A stretch of DNA of 64,000 nucleotides, taken from the NCBI GenBank assembly GCA_963682025.1, contig OY821519.1, forward strand, positions 145,742,312-145,806,311, in the 5' to 3' direction. This document shows positions 52,501 to 64,000 of the stretch, piece by piece. Under the pieces are notes generated by a model. The model did no database searches and was not told the origin of the DNA. It saw nothing but the letters and a program-made list of their open reading frames with translations. Source of the stretch: Cordilura impudica (Eukaryota; Arthropoda; Insecta; Diptera; Scathophagidae). Position numbers and translations under genes: made by a program. How positions within the stretch are numbered: position 1 is the stretch's first letter; every line of letters begins with the position of its first letter.

Positions 52501-52531
52501 AGACAAATCTTTATGTGTTATGATATAGCAT

Positions 52532-52537
52532 AATAAA
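52532..52537 (+). terminator. Polyadenylation signal of scaf6
   Basis: A canonical AATAAA lies 32 bp after the TAA stop of scaf6. It would give a very short 3' untranslated region. Confidence 0.5.
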
Positions 52538-53294
52538 TCAAGTTGATTATTTTTTGTAAAAATATAAATCATATTCATTTTAACGTAAATAAAAAAGCAA
52601 ACATATTTTAATATAAATAATTTGCAGTACAGTATGCAAAATAAAGGTAAAAAACTTAAATAATTCATAAACTTCCTGCCTAGAAGATCATGAAATTGTA
52701 ACGGTAAAAAAAATCATAAAACTGCCTTGTTATATTTTAATTTCGGTTAACTAAAAAATTTCAATTTAGCTAAGTTTTGCTTATGTAACTTAACAAATTT
52801 GTATTTATAAGTTTGCTAATGGATTATATAGATGATATAAATAACTGTTTTAATTACAAAATTAACTTTTGAGGTTGTATTTTTATTTTGTGAGAAAAGG
52901 TCATAATAGATCAGCATGCTATTAGCAAAAATATCTTAAGAATCTTTGTGCTCTAAAGTTTATGAATATTTTTTAGTTATACTTAACCTTGCTGATTAAA
53001 TTTCAAAATTATATTTTTAAGGCCATTTCTAACAAAAATATAATCGAAAGGCTTTTTTTTAGAGACAGTAGTTTTTTTATGGTTTTACCAAAAAATTTGT
53101 ATGATAAAATACAAAATGTAGGTATTAAAATTCAATGTTTAAGATAATGTATTTAATTAAGATGATCACTCATAAAAACATGTTATTGAGTACAAAAATC
53201 AATATCTTACCAAAATGAAAAAGCCACGAATTCAATAGTATTAAAAACATTATCTTACAATAACACTGGCAAACAGAAACTGAACAAATTTCAA
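52538..53294. other. Convergent intergenic spacer between scaf6 and Mcat
   Basis: AT-rich, with no gene or repeat family recognised. Both neighbouring genes end here, so their 3' ends share it. Confidence 0.5.
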
Positions 53295-54504
53295 TTATGT
53301 TTCTATACTAAATGCAGTATTAAATGCTTTGGCATTGACTTTTTCCAAAATTTGTATTAAACCTTTTCCTGGTCCACACTCAAAAGTACGTGGAAAATCA
53401 GCACCTTGCTGACGCTCGTACATTTGATGCATTGTTTGTTCCCACTTAACCGGTCTAACAATCTATAATTAAAAGTTATTATGGTTATATCCTTGCACAA
53501 AACATCGTTGAAATAATCACCTGTTTTGGTAATTGTTTTTTTATCTGCGCTACATGTTTATAAGGTTTACCATCAACATTCGAGTATACTCGTATCAGGG
53601 GCTCTTCTAAATTAATTTTATTTAAAGCCTTAGCAAATGGTTCTACAGCCGATTCCATAAGTGGCGTATGAAATGCCCCACTCACAGGTAGACGTTTCAT
53701 ACGTCTTATTTTTAAAGCTTTGGAATTTATCTCTAAAAATTCTAAAGCTTCCAGGTTTCCGGCTATAACTTTGCAATGAGGGTACATATAATTTGCTACT
53801 CCGCAATATGGTTTCTCTACACCTTTATCAACACACCACTGTTGGGCTTTAGCACATGCGGCACCAATCTCTGTATCAGGAGCATATAAAACCATAGCCA
53901 TGCCGCCGCCAGCCTTATCACAAGCCATTTGCATGGCATTAGCTCTTATTTGTACCAACTTTAGTGCTTTGTCAAAGGGCAAGACACCAGCAAATACAAG
54001 AGCTGTTAATTCTCCTAAACTAAAACCGGCTGTTGCCACACAACTATCAATGGCTTTAGGACGTTCTTCTTTCAATTTTTCCAAAGCGGCTAAAGATGAA
54101 ACCATTACCGCCGGTTGTGCGTACTCTGTTCGATTCAGTTTTTCTCTTGGACCTTCTAAACACAACTTTAAAAGATCAAACCCCAAAACGTCATTAGCCA
54201 GTTCAAATATTCTTTTGGCCTCCGGGAAGCGCAAAAGTTGACTAGCCATACCCACGTATTGTGTACCTTGACCAGGGAATAGTACCATTGAAGTTTCTTT
54301 TGGATCAATTTTAAGTTTGGCAACTTTATCTTCTGCTAATAAGTCCTTTAAATGCATACCGTGATCGCTATGAGTTTGAGGTTCTGTTGAATTTACTGCT
54401 ACTAATTTGGTTAGTTTTTGTTCAATTTTACTGCAATTATAACGATAAAAAGGCAATTGTCTTAAAGACTTGCTTAAACACGAATGTATCTTTAACATTT
54501 TCAT
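53295..54504 (-). CDS. Mcat: Mitochondrial malonyl-CoA:acyl carrier protein transacylase
   Basis: Two exons, 54504-53521 and 53462-53295, join in phase 0 across a 58-bp intron (donor GTGATT, acceptor ATTATAG) into 383 aa, the family's usual length. The first 30 residues are basic and hydroxylated (LKIHSCLSKSLRQLPFYRYN), as in a mitochondrial presequence. FPGQGTQ at 76-82 forms the oxyanion region, GFSLGE at 160-165 contains the nucleophile Ser162, and SGAFHTPLM carries the catalytic His279. Exon 2 adds FECGPGKGLIQIL. The enzyme loads malonyl groups onto mitochondrial ACP for type II fatty-acid synthesis, which feeds lipoate formation. A second in-frame Met lies two codons after the first; either could be the start. 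Confidence 0.93.
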
Positions 54505-54794
54505 TTAAAAATTGACTTTTAAATTCTATGAAGAACTTTTCACAACTACGATAAAATTAAAGGCTTTTTCGCTTTTGATTGTGAAATGCTTATATCGCTG
54601 AAAAACTTTTTCAGATTTTCACTAAATTAATGTCTTGCCAAATCCAAACAAATCTTAAAAATATTATTTTTATATAGGAATTTCCGAATTTTTTTTATAT
54701 ATTTAGCCAACCATTGAAAACACCATCTAATATATGTGAACTGATTGAAAACAATAAACGTATGTTTCCCTAATGAAACCGAAAATAAAACTAT
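54505..54794. other. 5' flank of Mcat
   Basis: 290 bp between the Mcat start and an element D copy. It presumably contains the promoter; no specific motif was identified. Confidence 0.4.
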
Positions 54795-56241
54795 AGCTCT
54801 GTTCGTTTACTTTCCCAGTAAAAACCAATAAAACTGAAATTTCAGAGAGTAAGGCCCAATTCAGACGACTAAAAACCTGCATTGCATTCATACGATGATT
54901 TTTAATTTCATGTCTTTTTTTTAATCTGCTTAAGTTTATTTTTCGCATTAAAAAAAATATATGAATTAATGTAAATTCAAATTATCTTCTTTATTTTTCA
55001 ATTCAAGTTATTTATTTGTTAAATATTATTTACATTATATCATTATAAGATTTAATCTTTTTGTACTAATTAATTTATCATAATTTTACAAACGTTATAC
55101 AAATACCTATTAAATATTTAAATTTTTAAGAGTATAATGTTTAGAATATCTAATCTAATAGCAGAACGTATCAATATTTAAAAGTTGTAAGTTGAAACAT
55201 ATTTAGATTAAAGAAATTATGCATTGATCTCACTGAAGTTGCCACTTTAAAGTACGAAAAAGAATAAAATGTAACAAGAAAAAAGAAATGAGTGTAAAGA
55301 GAAATATGAAAATAGTCTTGAAAACAGAAATCGTGTCTTTTGTTTACTCTTCTTGCTTCTCTGCACCGTTCGCCAACAAACAAAAAAAGACGTCGAAAAA
55401 CAACGTCGTCAAAAGTCGCCGTGTAAACACAGCCTAAGAAAAATAAGTTCTCAAAAACATAAATATCCAAAATAGTAAACGAACAGTAATTTGTAATTAC
55501 CACATTCGTATCAATCGAAATTCCATATTTTGGTTTATTTGAAGAATACGGACAAACGCTCGACCACGATTCGCTTTTCTTCTTAATCAGAGGCCATAAT
55601 TCTTCAACTGTGAAAAAGAAAAATTATTCTCAGCATTTTATTTTGGGAAATAAAAAAATGATTTCAATCGAAAAATTTCGATAACTAATGCGGTGATTTG
55701 GCTCCTGTTTGTAAACACATTTGAAAGAGAAGAAGTGAAACTCTAAATTTAAACGAAGAATTTATTTTATTTAACATGTAAAAATATCCATTGAAATTAA
55801 TATCATTACCTATTGCTTTTGAAAATAAACATTTGCTATGAAAGAAATTGGCAGATATACATATTTTTTGGCAGGAAGCGGTTTTAAAAGATTAAAATTA
55901 ATGAAACCTGGTTATGTGAATATTTATTTACTTATTCTATCGTTAATTGCCTCAGAATTATTATTTACAATTTTTGCACAAGAATAGAATTGTAGTATTT
56001 TTGTTTTATTTGCCACAAAACTCAATCATATGTTTTTCAAACATATGTTTTTTCTTGCTTGCTAATTCTTATGCCAAAAATGTATCCAGTAAAAACTAGC
56101 AAGTTTTCAAAAAATGAACTCTCACTTTACGCTCTCATTTGTTCTCTTTTACTGAGTTTTTGAAGTAAACGAACAAGATCCAGTAAATTTTGTGATAATT
56201 TGTACAAATTGTTACAAATTATCACGTAAACGAACAGAGCT
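54795..56241 (-). mobile_element. Element D, copy 2, with its own insertion
   Basis: Terminal repeats AGCTCTGTTCGTTTAC (54795) and GTAAACGAACAGAGCT (ending 56241) match those of copy 1. It shares with copy 1 both the outer 60 bp and the interior around GGTTTTAAAAGATTAAAATT. It is interrupted by element P. It also differs at about 55500-55705, where roughly 30 bp of copy 1 is replaced by about 200 bp related to 44315-44375. Confidence 0.7.
54853..55434. mobile_element. Element P, Harbinger-type MITE inserted into D with TAA duplication
   Basis: TAA at 54850-54852 and 55435-55437 flanks a 582-bp insertion with imperfect inverted ends (GGCCCAATTCAGACGACT versus GGCTGTGTTTACACGGCGAC). In D copy 1 the corresponding sequence reads GAGAGTAAGAAAAAT without the insertion. 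No coding capacity was recognised. Confidence 0.65.
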
Positions 56242-56925
56242 TATGTCATACAAAGAATTAAACAGCTGATGGAAATATTTGTAGAGTTGCCTAGTTAAGT
56301 TGCAAAAAACAAAATATTAAATTGATTTAATTCAAAGGTGTACGCAATAATTTCTATACAATTTTTTTTTCTTAAGCGAAAAATTCAGTGACTAGACGAA
56401 AAGTTACTGAATAAAATTTTCTCTAAAGTTGGCTAAAGTTAAGTTAATTAGGGGGAAAATTGACTTCAGAATTTTCTCCCTAACTTATTAACAATTAAAT
56501 GAAGATACTGTTTATGTGTGAGCAGCAATATACATAGTTCCAGAAATATTTTATTCGATGTTCAAATATTATTTAAAGTGAAAACATATACAATAATAAT
56601 GGAATTTAATTAAACTGGAATATCAGTACGTCTCAATATTTAATCACGTCTCAATATATTTTCCAAAATTAAAACTTAGAAACAAAGCATGTCGTTACGG
56701 CATAACAATACAGTTTGCCTTTTATGTATTGAATAAAATTTTGTTCTTGTTTAATTTTTTGTTAAATATTTTGTTTTTGATATGTTAATTTTTTATGTTG
56801 ATCTTGTTTCATTCTTTATTTAATATTTCGTTTCATATATAATTTTTTTTATTATGTTTTCTAAAAACTTTTTTATATAAAATAAAAAATGTGCAAAAGT
56901 TTTGTATAACACTAGTAGGTCTATT
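56242..56925. other. AT-rich spacer, nothing recognised
   Basis: No gene or named repeat. A short direct repeat CGTCTCAATATTTAAT / CGTCTCAATATATTTT is visible near 56630-56660. Confidence 0.4.
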
Positions 56926-57300
56926 TTTATACCCTCCACACCTCAATGGCAGAGGGTATATAGGTTTGTCATTCCGTTTGTAACACATCGAAATAAATTC
57001 CTGAGACCCCAAAACCATATATTTTCTTGATCATTATAACAAGGGAAGTTGGCCGCTTGTCCGTCTGTCTGTGGAAATCTCGATCACGCCGTCAATATTC
57101 AAGCTAGACCGTTCGTATGAAATCGTTTATTAACATCCCAAAGGGGTTGCTATTTAAAATCGTTAAAATCGGTCAAAGGGGTCACGAGTTATGAATGAAA
57201 ATTTGAAAAAACTCTTGAAAAAATTAAATTTTTCAGAGTGTTCTTCGAATTGTAGAAGTCATTACAGTTGTGGGTATACTTACCACATATTTTTTTGTCG
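56926..57300 (+). repeat. Family C repeat (TATACCC end, GTCCGTCTGTCTG)
   Basis: It begins TATACCCTCCACACCTCAAT with a complementary AGAGGGTATA 20 bp later. Then come CATTCCGTTTGTAACACATC, a TATATTTTCTTGATCATTAT segment and GTCCGTCTGTCTGTGG. This order, TA-rich stretch then GTCY run, is again that of mini-me-like dipteran elements. Only one end is present. Confidence 0.55.
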
Positions 57301-57354
57301 TTAAAATTAAATATTAAAAATTAAAAATTAATAAAAATATTAAAAATTTAAAAT

Positions 57355-57860
57355 ATAGCACGAAAAATGGAAAATGCAAAAAGCAAAATTGAAAATGAAA
57401 AAAAAAAATGGAAAATGAAAAATGGAAAATGAAAAATGGAAAGTGGAAAATTGAAAATGGAAAATGAAAAATGGAAAATGAAAAGTGAAAAATGGAAAGT
57501 GAAAAATTAAAAATGAAAAGTGCAAAATGGAAAACAAAAATTTAATATCGAAAAATGGAAAATGAAAAATGAAAAATGGAAACTGGAAAGTGATAAATGA
57601 AATATGGAAAATGGAAAGTGGATAATGAAAAATGAAAAAATAAAGATGAAAAATAAAAAATGGGAAGTGGAGAATTGAAAATAAAAAGGAAAATGAAAAA
57701 CTAAAAATTAAAAATTAAAAATTAAAAATTATAAATTATAAATTAAAAATTAAAAATTAAAGATTAAAAATCAAAAATTAATAATTAAAAATTAAAATTT
57801 AAGAATTAAAAATTAAAAACTAAAAATTAAAAATTAAAACATTAAAAATTAAAAATTTCA
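57355..57860. repeat. Two adjoining simple-sequence arrays
   Basis: Positions 57355-57690 are degenerate tandem copies of GAAAAATGGAAAAT. Positions 57690-57860 are AAAATT repeats (ATTAAAA). The Phe/His-rich reading frame on the minus strand is an artefact of the repeat. The array ends at the start of the second family B/C element. Confidence 0.85.
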
Positions 57861-59534
57861 AATTTAATTTTAACAAGTAAGAGTGTTAAATTCGGCTGTG
57901 CCGAATCTTTGATACCCTCCACCTCGGTTTGAGTCTTGATAATAAATGTAAATGAAAAAGTAAACAATTTGTTAAACTTAATACCAAATTATTTCAGCAA
58001 ATTCTTTGGGTTGGTTTTCTTCTTTTCTATTATTTCGGATTTATTTCGGTGTTTGCTTTTTGGTCATCGTGGTTGCTGATCGGCATGCATTTTGGTTATA
58101 TACCTATATGCATGCGTTTCCGGTTATATGACATAACTTCTCGTTTAATTTAGTTTTTGCTAATTAAATAGCTCGCCCTAACCTCCATTGCAAAGGTAAT
58201 GGTTGTGTAGAGTGGCTATATGCATTAAATTGTGCTAATTGGAGATGGCTGTATAGTTTCTTTTAACTCGCCAAATATTTCTTCATTGTGGCCATATAGG
58301 TCGGATGGAGTAACAAAATAATAACCAAAAAAAAAAGCTCTCTCAACTTTTTTTTAAAATATTGCCATATTTTGAAAACATAGAGAATAAATTTATAATA
58401 ATAAATAATCAAATTAGGGATGAAAAACGCAAAAAACGAAAAGTCCCAAACATTTTAAATAAAATAATTTAATGTTATCTTTATTTTCTGAAAAACTTCA
58501 AATTTTCATCCAAAAAAAATTGTGAAAATTTATATATAAAAAATAACATTCTCATAAAATTACGTTTACTTATGTAACAATTTTTATGTTAGCAATTCTT
58601 AAATATCATTTGAGGTTTTCTTAAATTCATTGAATTTAAATTAATATCGACAAATCTGTTTTTCTATTTATTTAAATTGTAAAGGAGTGGCATCTCTGTC
58701 AAAATAAGCGAAAAACACAAAGAATAGAAAAAAACAAATTACTTCGTGTTTGACAGGATGATTTTATGTTTATGTTTAATATCTTTATTTTTTTTACTAA
58801 TATTTCTGTTTATTTATTTGAAAATGAAATAATGAATTGAATATGCTATTTAATTTTTTTTATTTATATAAAAAAGTTTTTTAATTAAAGCAAAATATTT
58901 TCACTATTTCATGATTTTTATTTATGTATGACGACATTTCAACGTAAAAATTTAAGTTTTTATCGATTGGATAAACAACACAAAAATGGTTGTCGTTTAG
59001 ATAACAACAACAGCTGACTTTAACAATAGCGAATATCGTTTCAAAATTTTACTGATAATTTTGCAATTTTCTTTTTTTTTACAATTCGACTATCGTTAAA
59101 AGAAGTTACTGAATCGCGGTACTGAAAAGTTATTAATATCTCCTGAATGGCAATATTTTTTTTAAATGTAAACATTTTTAAATGTAAAGATATTTCTAAA
59201 TTTAAAATTATTATTTCCGACGTTTTGATATGATTTTCTGAAACTCAATTAATATTTTCTAATTTATAATTGGAAATTTTATTTTCAGTTTTTATTATAA
59301 TTGATATTTTCTTAAATTTGAATGGAAAATTTAAAAAGTGAAATTTTGTATTTATGTGAATAATAATGCTTTATTAATTATAAACAATTTTTAAAAATTA
59401 GTTGTAATCGCAATCAGATATTTTATAGGTAAAGCAGAATAATAATTCTATATAACTATGTAGAACTGTTTTGTAAGCAAAAAACTCATTGACGAACTCG
59501 GTAACTCTATTTTGTAAAGACAACAAAAAGTTAA

Positions 59535-60109
59535 CCCCCCAATCTCACATCACACTGAAATTGTAAAATCGTTGTGTACGTATTATCAACGAAAAATTGT
59601 TCGAATTAGTCGAATCCATCGCCATTAAATTTTATGCTCAAACATCTGACTGCAATCTCATTTTTAAAATGTTGTCGAAGCGTAAACTTGAAAAAATTTG
59701 TATACTTCTCTCTCTTATTTTATTTTAAGTAGAGTTACCAAGTTTATTATACAGGCACATGTTTGAGGGAAAATGTTTACATTTATTATTATTAGTATTA
59801 TTTTAATAATAGTTAATAATATTTATGCTCTATAATTAACAAACTTGCGTTTTTGTATGCGCATTTCAAAAAATAAATCATTATAATAGATTTAACAAGT
59901 TAAAACTTTAATTACAATTTTACAGAATCCAGTAAATTTGCATTAAATTTATAACAGGGTAACATTAATCATCGTTAGTGTCTGCCACTATTCGCACGAA
60001 AAATTTGGTGCCATTAGTGTGACCACTGCGGAAAATGTGTGTGTATTAGTAAAAAAAAATGTGAGTGTATTGAGTTTTTCGAACTTGCAGTGTGATGTGA
60101 GATTGGTGG
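59535..60109. mobile_element. Element I, piggyBac-type non-autonomous element with TTAA duplication
   Basis: TTAA at 59531-59534 and 60110-60113 flanks CCCCCCAATCTCACATCACA... and its complement ...TGTGATGTGAGATTGGTGG, an inverted pair of about 24 bp. In family B/C copy 1 the site is empty and reads AAAAGTTAATATGCC with one TTAA. TTAA targeting and C-rich CCC ends are hallmarks of piggyBac elements. The 575 bp contain no transposase. Confidence 0.8.
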
Positions 60110-60596
60110 TTAATATGCCAAACTTATGTTCATATTTGTAAAAGAATAATAAAAAAAACGTATGAAATAAAAGACCAACCCGTGTATACTCTTAACATTG
60201 TTCTGTATGATATCTAGTTGAAAATATTAACATTCATGTTAAAATAGAAATAACTATTGCAAAGCTAATTAGAACAAACAAAAATTATGGCAGCATCTAC
60301 TGTGGCATAGTCACGCTGAGCAAAATGAAGTGACACTCTGTTATACAAAAGAAATGTATTTTCCCCACAACAAAATACTGCAGAATTTTATGTAAATAAA
60401 ATAACCGATTTATTTCTAACATGCAGTTACTATGAATATACATACATACATATATATAATATATGTACATTATTTGTATTATTTAATATGTGTATGTATG
60501 TATATTTAAATATTACACACAAAAAATACAACATCAAACGTTATTTTTGTATTTTTCTCTTTAAATAAATTAATACATAAATTGCTAAATTTACAT

Positions 60597-61716
60597 TTGG
60601 GCAATTCACAACAGGTGTTGTATATTGTATGTTGTATTGAAATACACAATACAATCATTTGTTGTGAACACTCAGTTGTATTTTCATATTTCTTTAGTAA
60701 TTTTCGATCCAACGAGGAAAGATCGCTTCGTCGCTTCTGCTATTTTGTATAAGAGAAAACACTTGTCAGTGTTTGCTTTTTGGTCGTGAGATATACCCTG
60801 GAGTTTTAGTTACGTACCTCTTGCATTTTAATTTATAATGAAAAAAAAAAATGTTAAATGTTTTGGTTGGTACTGAAAGAGAAAATACATACTAAAAATA
60901 TAAACATTAATTTTTATATAAATAAACTTATCGATGTATTTGCGTTATTTGCATTATTTGCCATATTTTATTTTATAATTATTTATGCTGATAATATTCT
61001 ATGTATTAGTTTTTTCTTTTTCATAAAAACTGGCATTCACTTGGAACTGATATGTTATGATACAATATACAACATTTAAGGTGTGTTTACACTATGTGTA
61101 TTTTCCATATGTAAATTCAGTTTTACGATCCATACGTAATTCCGTGTGTGTGTCAAAATTGCCGTTTTACATACGATTCATAATTTTTGCGTTCAAACGT
61201 ACATATGTATTTCCGTATGACATAACCTCTAAATGTAAACAACAGCTGATTTAATTTGTGAATTTACAAAAAATTATTGTTAAAAATAAAGTTATTTATT
61301 TTATATATTTTTTAATTGTTAATTAATATTAAACAATTTATTTTTCTCTCAATATTAATCTTTATAATATACTCTGTTTTTCTTTCGCCACAAGCAGTGT
61401 TGTATTTTCATATGTTTATCTTGCCAAAATAGAACTTGCTCTAATTGAAAAATTTACATATGTCTTGCAAAATGTGTTGTACATAAACAATGTTTGAAAG
61501 GGTTCACACTATGTGTACAAATTACACGTGCTAAAAAAATAAGAAAAACACGAGCAAAACACGTAGTGTGAACGCAGCTTTACTAAACACAGCAAATGAA
61601 GTTGGATCGTGTATCAGATTTTTCAGGGAAAATTACCAACAACAATTTTACACTATTGTAAAGTGATACACGATACAAGAGATACAACGATACATTACCC
61701 ATTGTGAATTGTCCAA
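60597..61716. mobile_element. Element J inserted in family B/C copy 2
   Basis: The ends are TTGGGCAATTCACAA and TTGTGAATTGTCCAA. Sequence on either side matches copy 1 directly (TTTACAT, then TTTTTTTTATTAA). A target duplication could not be fixed because the site is T-rich. It contains element E2. ORFs inside are short and unrecognised. Confidence 0.6.
61079..61579 (-). mobile_element. Element E2, Harbinger-type MITE with TTA duplication
   Basis: TTA at 61076-61078 and 61580-61582 flanks ends AGGTGTGTTTACACTATGTG and CACGTAGTGTGAACGCAGCT. The interior is the reverse complement of E1 over most of its length, for example ATGACATAACCTCTAAATGT and GTAAACAACAGCTG. Two copies with TAA and TTA targets support TWA preference. 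Confidence 0.7.
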
Positions 61717-62656
61717 TTGTTTTTTTTATTAACAACTAGGTATTTTAGCATTATTTGCTTTAGATGTTGGTGAATTTTTACTCCCTTTATATTAACTCGT
61801 AGTGTCTGCTTGTCGAAAAAATTTTGGATCGATTTTAACCACTTTCCCGTGACCCAATCGATCTGAAATTTTGCAGGCAGGCTTGTGGCAATGACAGAAA
61901 TGATCTAACATATTTTTTTAGTGATGCCAAAACAATGGAAACTTTTAAATTTTTCTACCAGAGTTGATAAAAAAATGTACAAAGGGTTTGTTTTTGTTAT
62001 ATTATTACGATAACGACCACAAAAACAACAAGTCCAGCTATGAAAACAATGCAACATTTAGAATAACAACAAGAACAATATAGAAATATCATGTTTTTCA
62101 TTTTTTTTTTACTTTTTCAGAGATTTCCCTGGACATGTTCCACCGATTTTAATGATTTTTGAAGTAGAAATCTTTCCATGTATTTGGTGAATCATTCTCA
62201 CTAAAAATGATCACTGTAGCTGCACTATTGAGGGCGTGATCGTGACAAGAACAACATAGAAAATTATTTTTTTTTCAAGACTTTTTTAGTTCTTCATTCA
62301 AATCTCGGGCCCTAATCGACCGATTTGGACGATTTTAAATAGCAAACTTCTCAGGATGTTAGTGAATCATTTTTATATCAACGAGTACCCTAGCTGCCGG
62401 ATTGATGCCGTCATCGTGATTTCCACAGACGGACATCGCTATATCAACTCCGGTTGTTATAAGGATCACAAATATATAAATTTTATGGGGTCCAAAATTT
62501 TTTTTCTAATTATTACAAACGGAATGACAAACTTATATATACCCTCTGCACACTGGAGTGGAGGGTATAACAACTCTACAACAGCAACAGTGACAGTCAT
62601 ATGTTTTTCAAATAGGAAAAAACTGTTTATGTGTTAGTTTCGTTCATTCCCCAGTA

Positions 62657-63435
62657 TGCATTGAAATATTATTTCTCCAATGTTGGAGAAAAGTTAAGTT
62701 CTTAAATTGATGTCATATGTAATTCTCAACTTGGGTTGAACAATTTTTCTCCTTGTTTGCTTTCAACTTGACATCAAGTTGAGACTTAACATTTTTTCCA
62801 ATCTTTGAGAAACATTTTTACTCTCAATTGGATATCCAACACTTTTCTCCACTTGAGACCAAACATTTTTTCAACTTGAATACGATTTGTGTTAAGTCTG
62901 AGATATTATTTAAATATGTCATAAATAATAAATTAAATTAAAAAATGCCAAAAAAGTACAAATAAATCATTGATATATTTTTAATTATTTCTGCTTTTTG
63001 TCGAATTTTTCAAAAAATGTACAACTAATTAATTCATTTATTTTTAATTCTAGATTTTAAAAAATGTACATAATATGTACATTTAATGTTAAATATGTAC
63101 ATAGTAATGTTAAATATATAATTAAATTAAATTGAAACATTAAAAAAAGTACATTGTTTTCATTTCTAAAATTAGTATAATATTTTTTAATATGGCAATT
63201 CCGTACCTTCCATTTGATACCGATTGGAAATATTTCTTTGCTATCAAGTTGAGAATCACAAATTTCTCAATTTGATAACTATGAAAATCGCCATATAAAA
63301 AATGTGCCTTTTAAGTTGAGAAGACTATATTCGAACTATTGAGGGCATTTGAGAATTAACGTTGGAGATTTGAAAAATGTATTTGATCTCAAATGCACCT
63401 CAAGTTGATAGCAAACAAAAATGTTTATTGGGACA
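62657..63435 (+). repeat. Family K element, copy 2, uninterrupted
   Basis: It runs from CATTGAAATATTATTTCTCC to AAAAATGTTTATTGGGA and lacks the family A remnant found in copy 1. It therefore defines K as about 780 bp. No coding frame and no clear terminal inverted repeat. Confidence 0.6.
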
Positions 63436-64000
63436 TTTATTGTAGGGTCGTTTGCACACACACAAAAAATAGAAAATAAATTGTCAATAAGCAAAGCAAG
63501 TGGCTTCGAAATTCGATGATGCCAGTTAATCATTTTTTGTTCACGCGGAATTTATAATTGGAGGAATTTTTTTCTCGAGAAATGTATTTTCCGTGAGAAA
63601 GAAATTCCTTGAGAATATTCATAATTGGGATGAATAACTTTTAATTGGAACTTTTTAGTCAGAATAAATCATAATTCTAGTTAGATATTGGTTAATATTT
63701 AATTAGAAAAAATATTGTGGTGGCAATTATTGAGGCAGTCACGGAAAAATTAAATGCAAGTCTGTTTTTTTTAATATAACAAAAATGGATTTTCCCTTTA
63801 ACAAAATATGGCAGAATTCTTTATAAATGAAATGCAAAATGGAAAATCAATTTTGTGCTAATTCTTAACAAAATTAATAAAATATATATATGTATTATTA
63901 TATTTATTAATATTTGTAATTTTATTTGACACAATTTCACACACAGTTTTACAGATCAACTGTTTTAATTAGAAAAAATATTGTGGTGGCATCTACGCAA
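63436..64000. other. Right-edge repeat sequence, unclassified
   Basis: A 28-bp direct repeat (starting TTTAATTAGAAAAAATATTG) occurs at 63698 and 63964. Fragments such as TTTTCCCTTTAACAAAATAT then GGCAGAATTCTT resemble the 31300-31340 part of the family B/C element. The window probably ends inside another diverged repeat. Confidence 0.4.

Larger units (their letters stand above)
57873..62577 (+). mobile_element. Family B/C element, copy 2, enlarged by insertions
   Basis: The same ends as copy 1 are present: ACAAGTAAGAGTG plus a perfect TTCGGCTGTGCCGAA hairpin, and CACACTGGAGTGGAGGGTAT with AACAA. The similarity is continuous and high except for three differences: the segment near 58645 is shorter, and insertions lie at 59535-60109 and 60597-61716. 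The intact hairpin suggests that this copy preserves the ancestral start better than copy 1. Confidence 0.72.

Noticed and set aside
53900..54241. Plus-strand ORF of 113 codons
   Set aside because: It is the antisense shadow of the Mcat coding exon.
53485..54504. Phe in place of His in the Mcat nucleophile motif (GFSLGE rather than the bacterial GHSxGE) as an anomaly
   Set aside because: As far as I recall, animal mitochondrial MCAT proteins generally have GFSxGE, so this is normal for the family.
57340..57537. Phe/His-rich ORF on the minus strand
   Set aside because: It is a translation of the GAAAAATGG simple repeat and matches no protein.

Overview
The window is AT-rich nuclear DNA of a higher fly. 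It has spliced genes with GT-AG introns, fly-type protein sequences, very many decayed transposons, and dispersed repeats carrying GTCC/GTCT runs. The repeat style suggests a calyptrate fly such as a blow fly or house-fly relative; that placement is inference. No rRNA, tRNA or CRISPR structure was seen.

Five conserved host genes can be modelled exon by exon. Vps33B (minus, 3 exons, 666 aa) is a Sec1/Munc18 protein of endosome and lysosome tethering. It sits head-to-head with Pop5 (plus, 3 exons, 145 aa), a protein subunit of RNase P/MRP, across a 175-bp intergenic promoter. Pop5 is split by a 19.9-kb intron filled with mobile elements, and its last exon lies at 33626-33802. Papst2 (minus, 3 exons, 379 aa), a Golgi PAPS transporter, converges on Pop5 with a 159-bp gap. 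scaf6/CHERP (plus, 13 exons, 902 aa), a SURP-CID-RS-G-patch splicing factor, has its own repeat-filled introns. Mcat (minus, 2 exons, 383 aa), the mitochondrial malonyl-CoA:ACP transacylase, converges on scaf6.

Everything else is repeat-derived. At the left edge is the right part of a PIF/Harbinger element with an apparently intact spliced transposase and the end of a partner gene. Two copies of a GTCC-repeat element follow (2.3-4.0 kb), then a decayed transposon gene with an inverted coding duplication (4.8-6.0 kb). A Tc1-like element with double inverted repeats and a single frameshift lies at 6.6-8.3 kb. The Pop5 intron holds a broken jockey-like LINE, a four-level nest of insertions, fragments of Harbinger and pogo/Tigger transposases, an LTR swollen by a 35-bp minisatellite, and a 3.1-kb non-coding element. 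The scaf6 introns hold a hAT-type element with a perfect 8-bp target duplication, a three-level nest and a foldback element. The right end (57.9-62.6 kb) is a second copy of the 3.1-kb element, enlarged by a TTAA-flanked piggyBac-type element and by a further nested pair.

The most informative property is that many insertions can be read against an empty or less disrupted paralogous copy in the same window. Target duplications (TTAA, TAA, TTA, ATAT, TATT, 8 bp) and insertion order are therefore directly visible.
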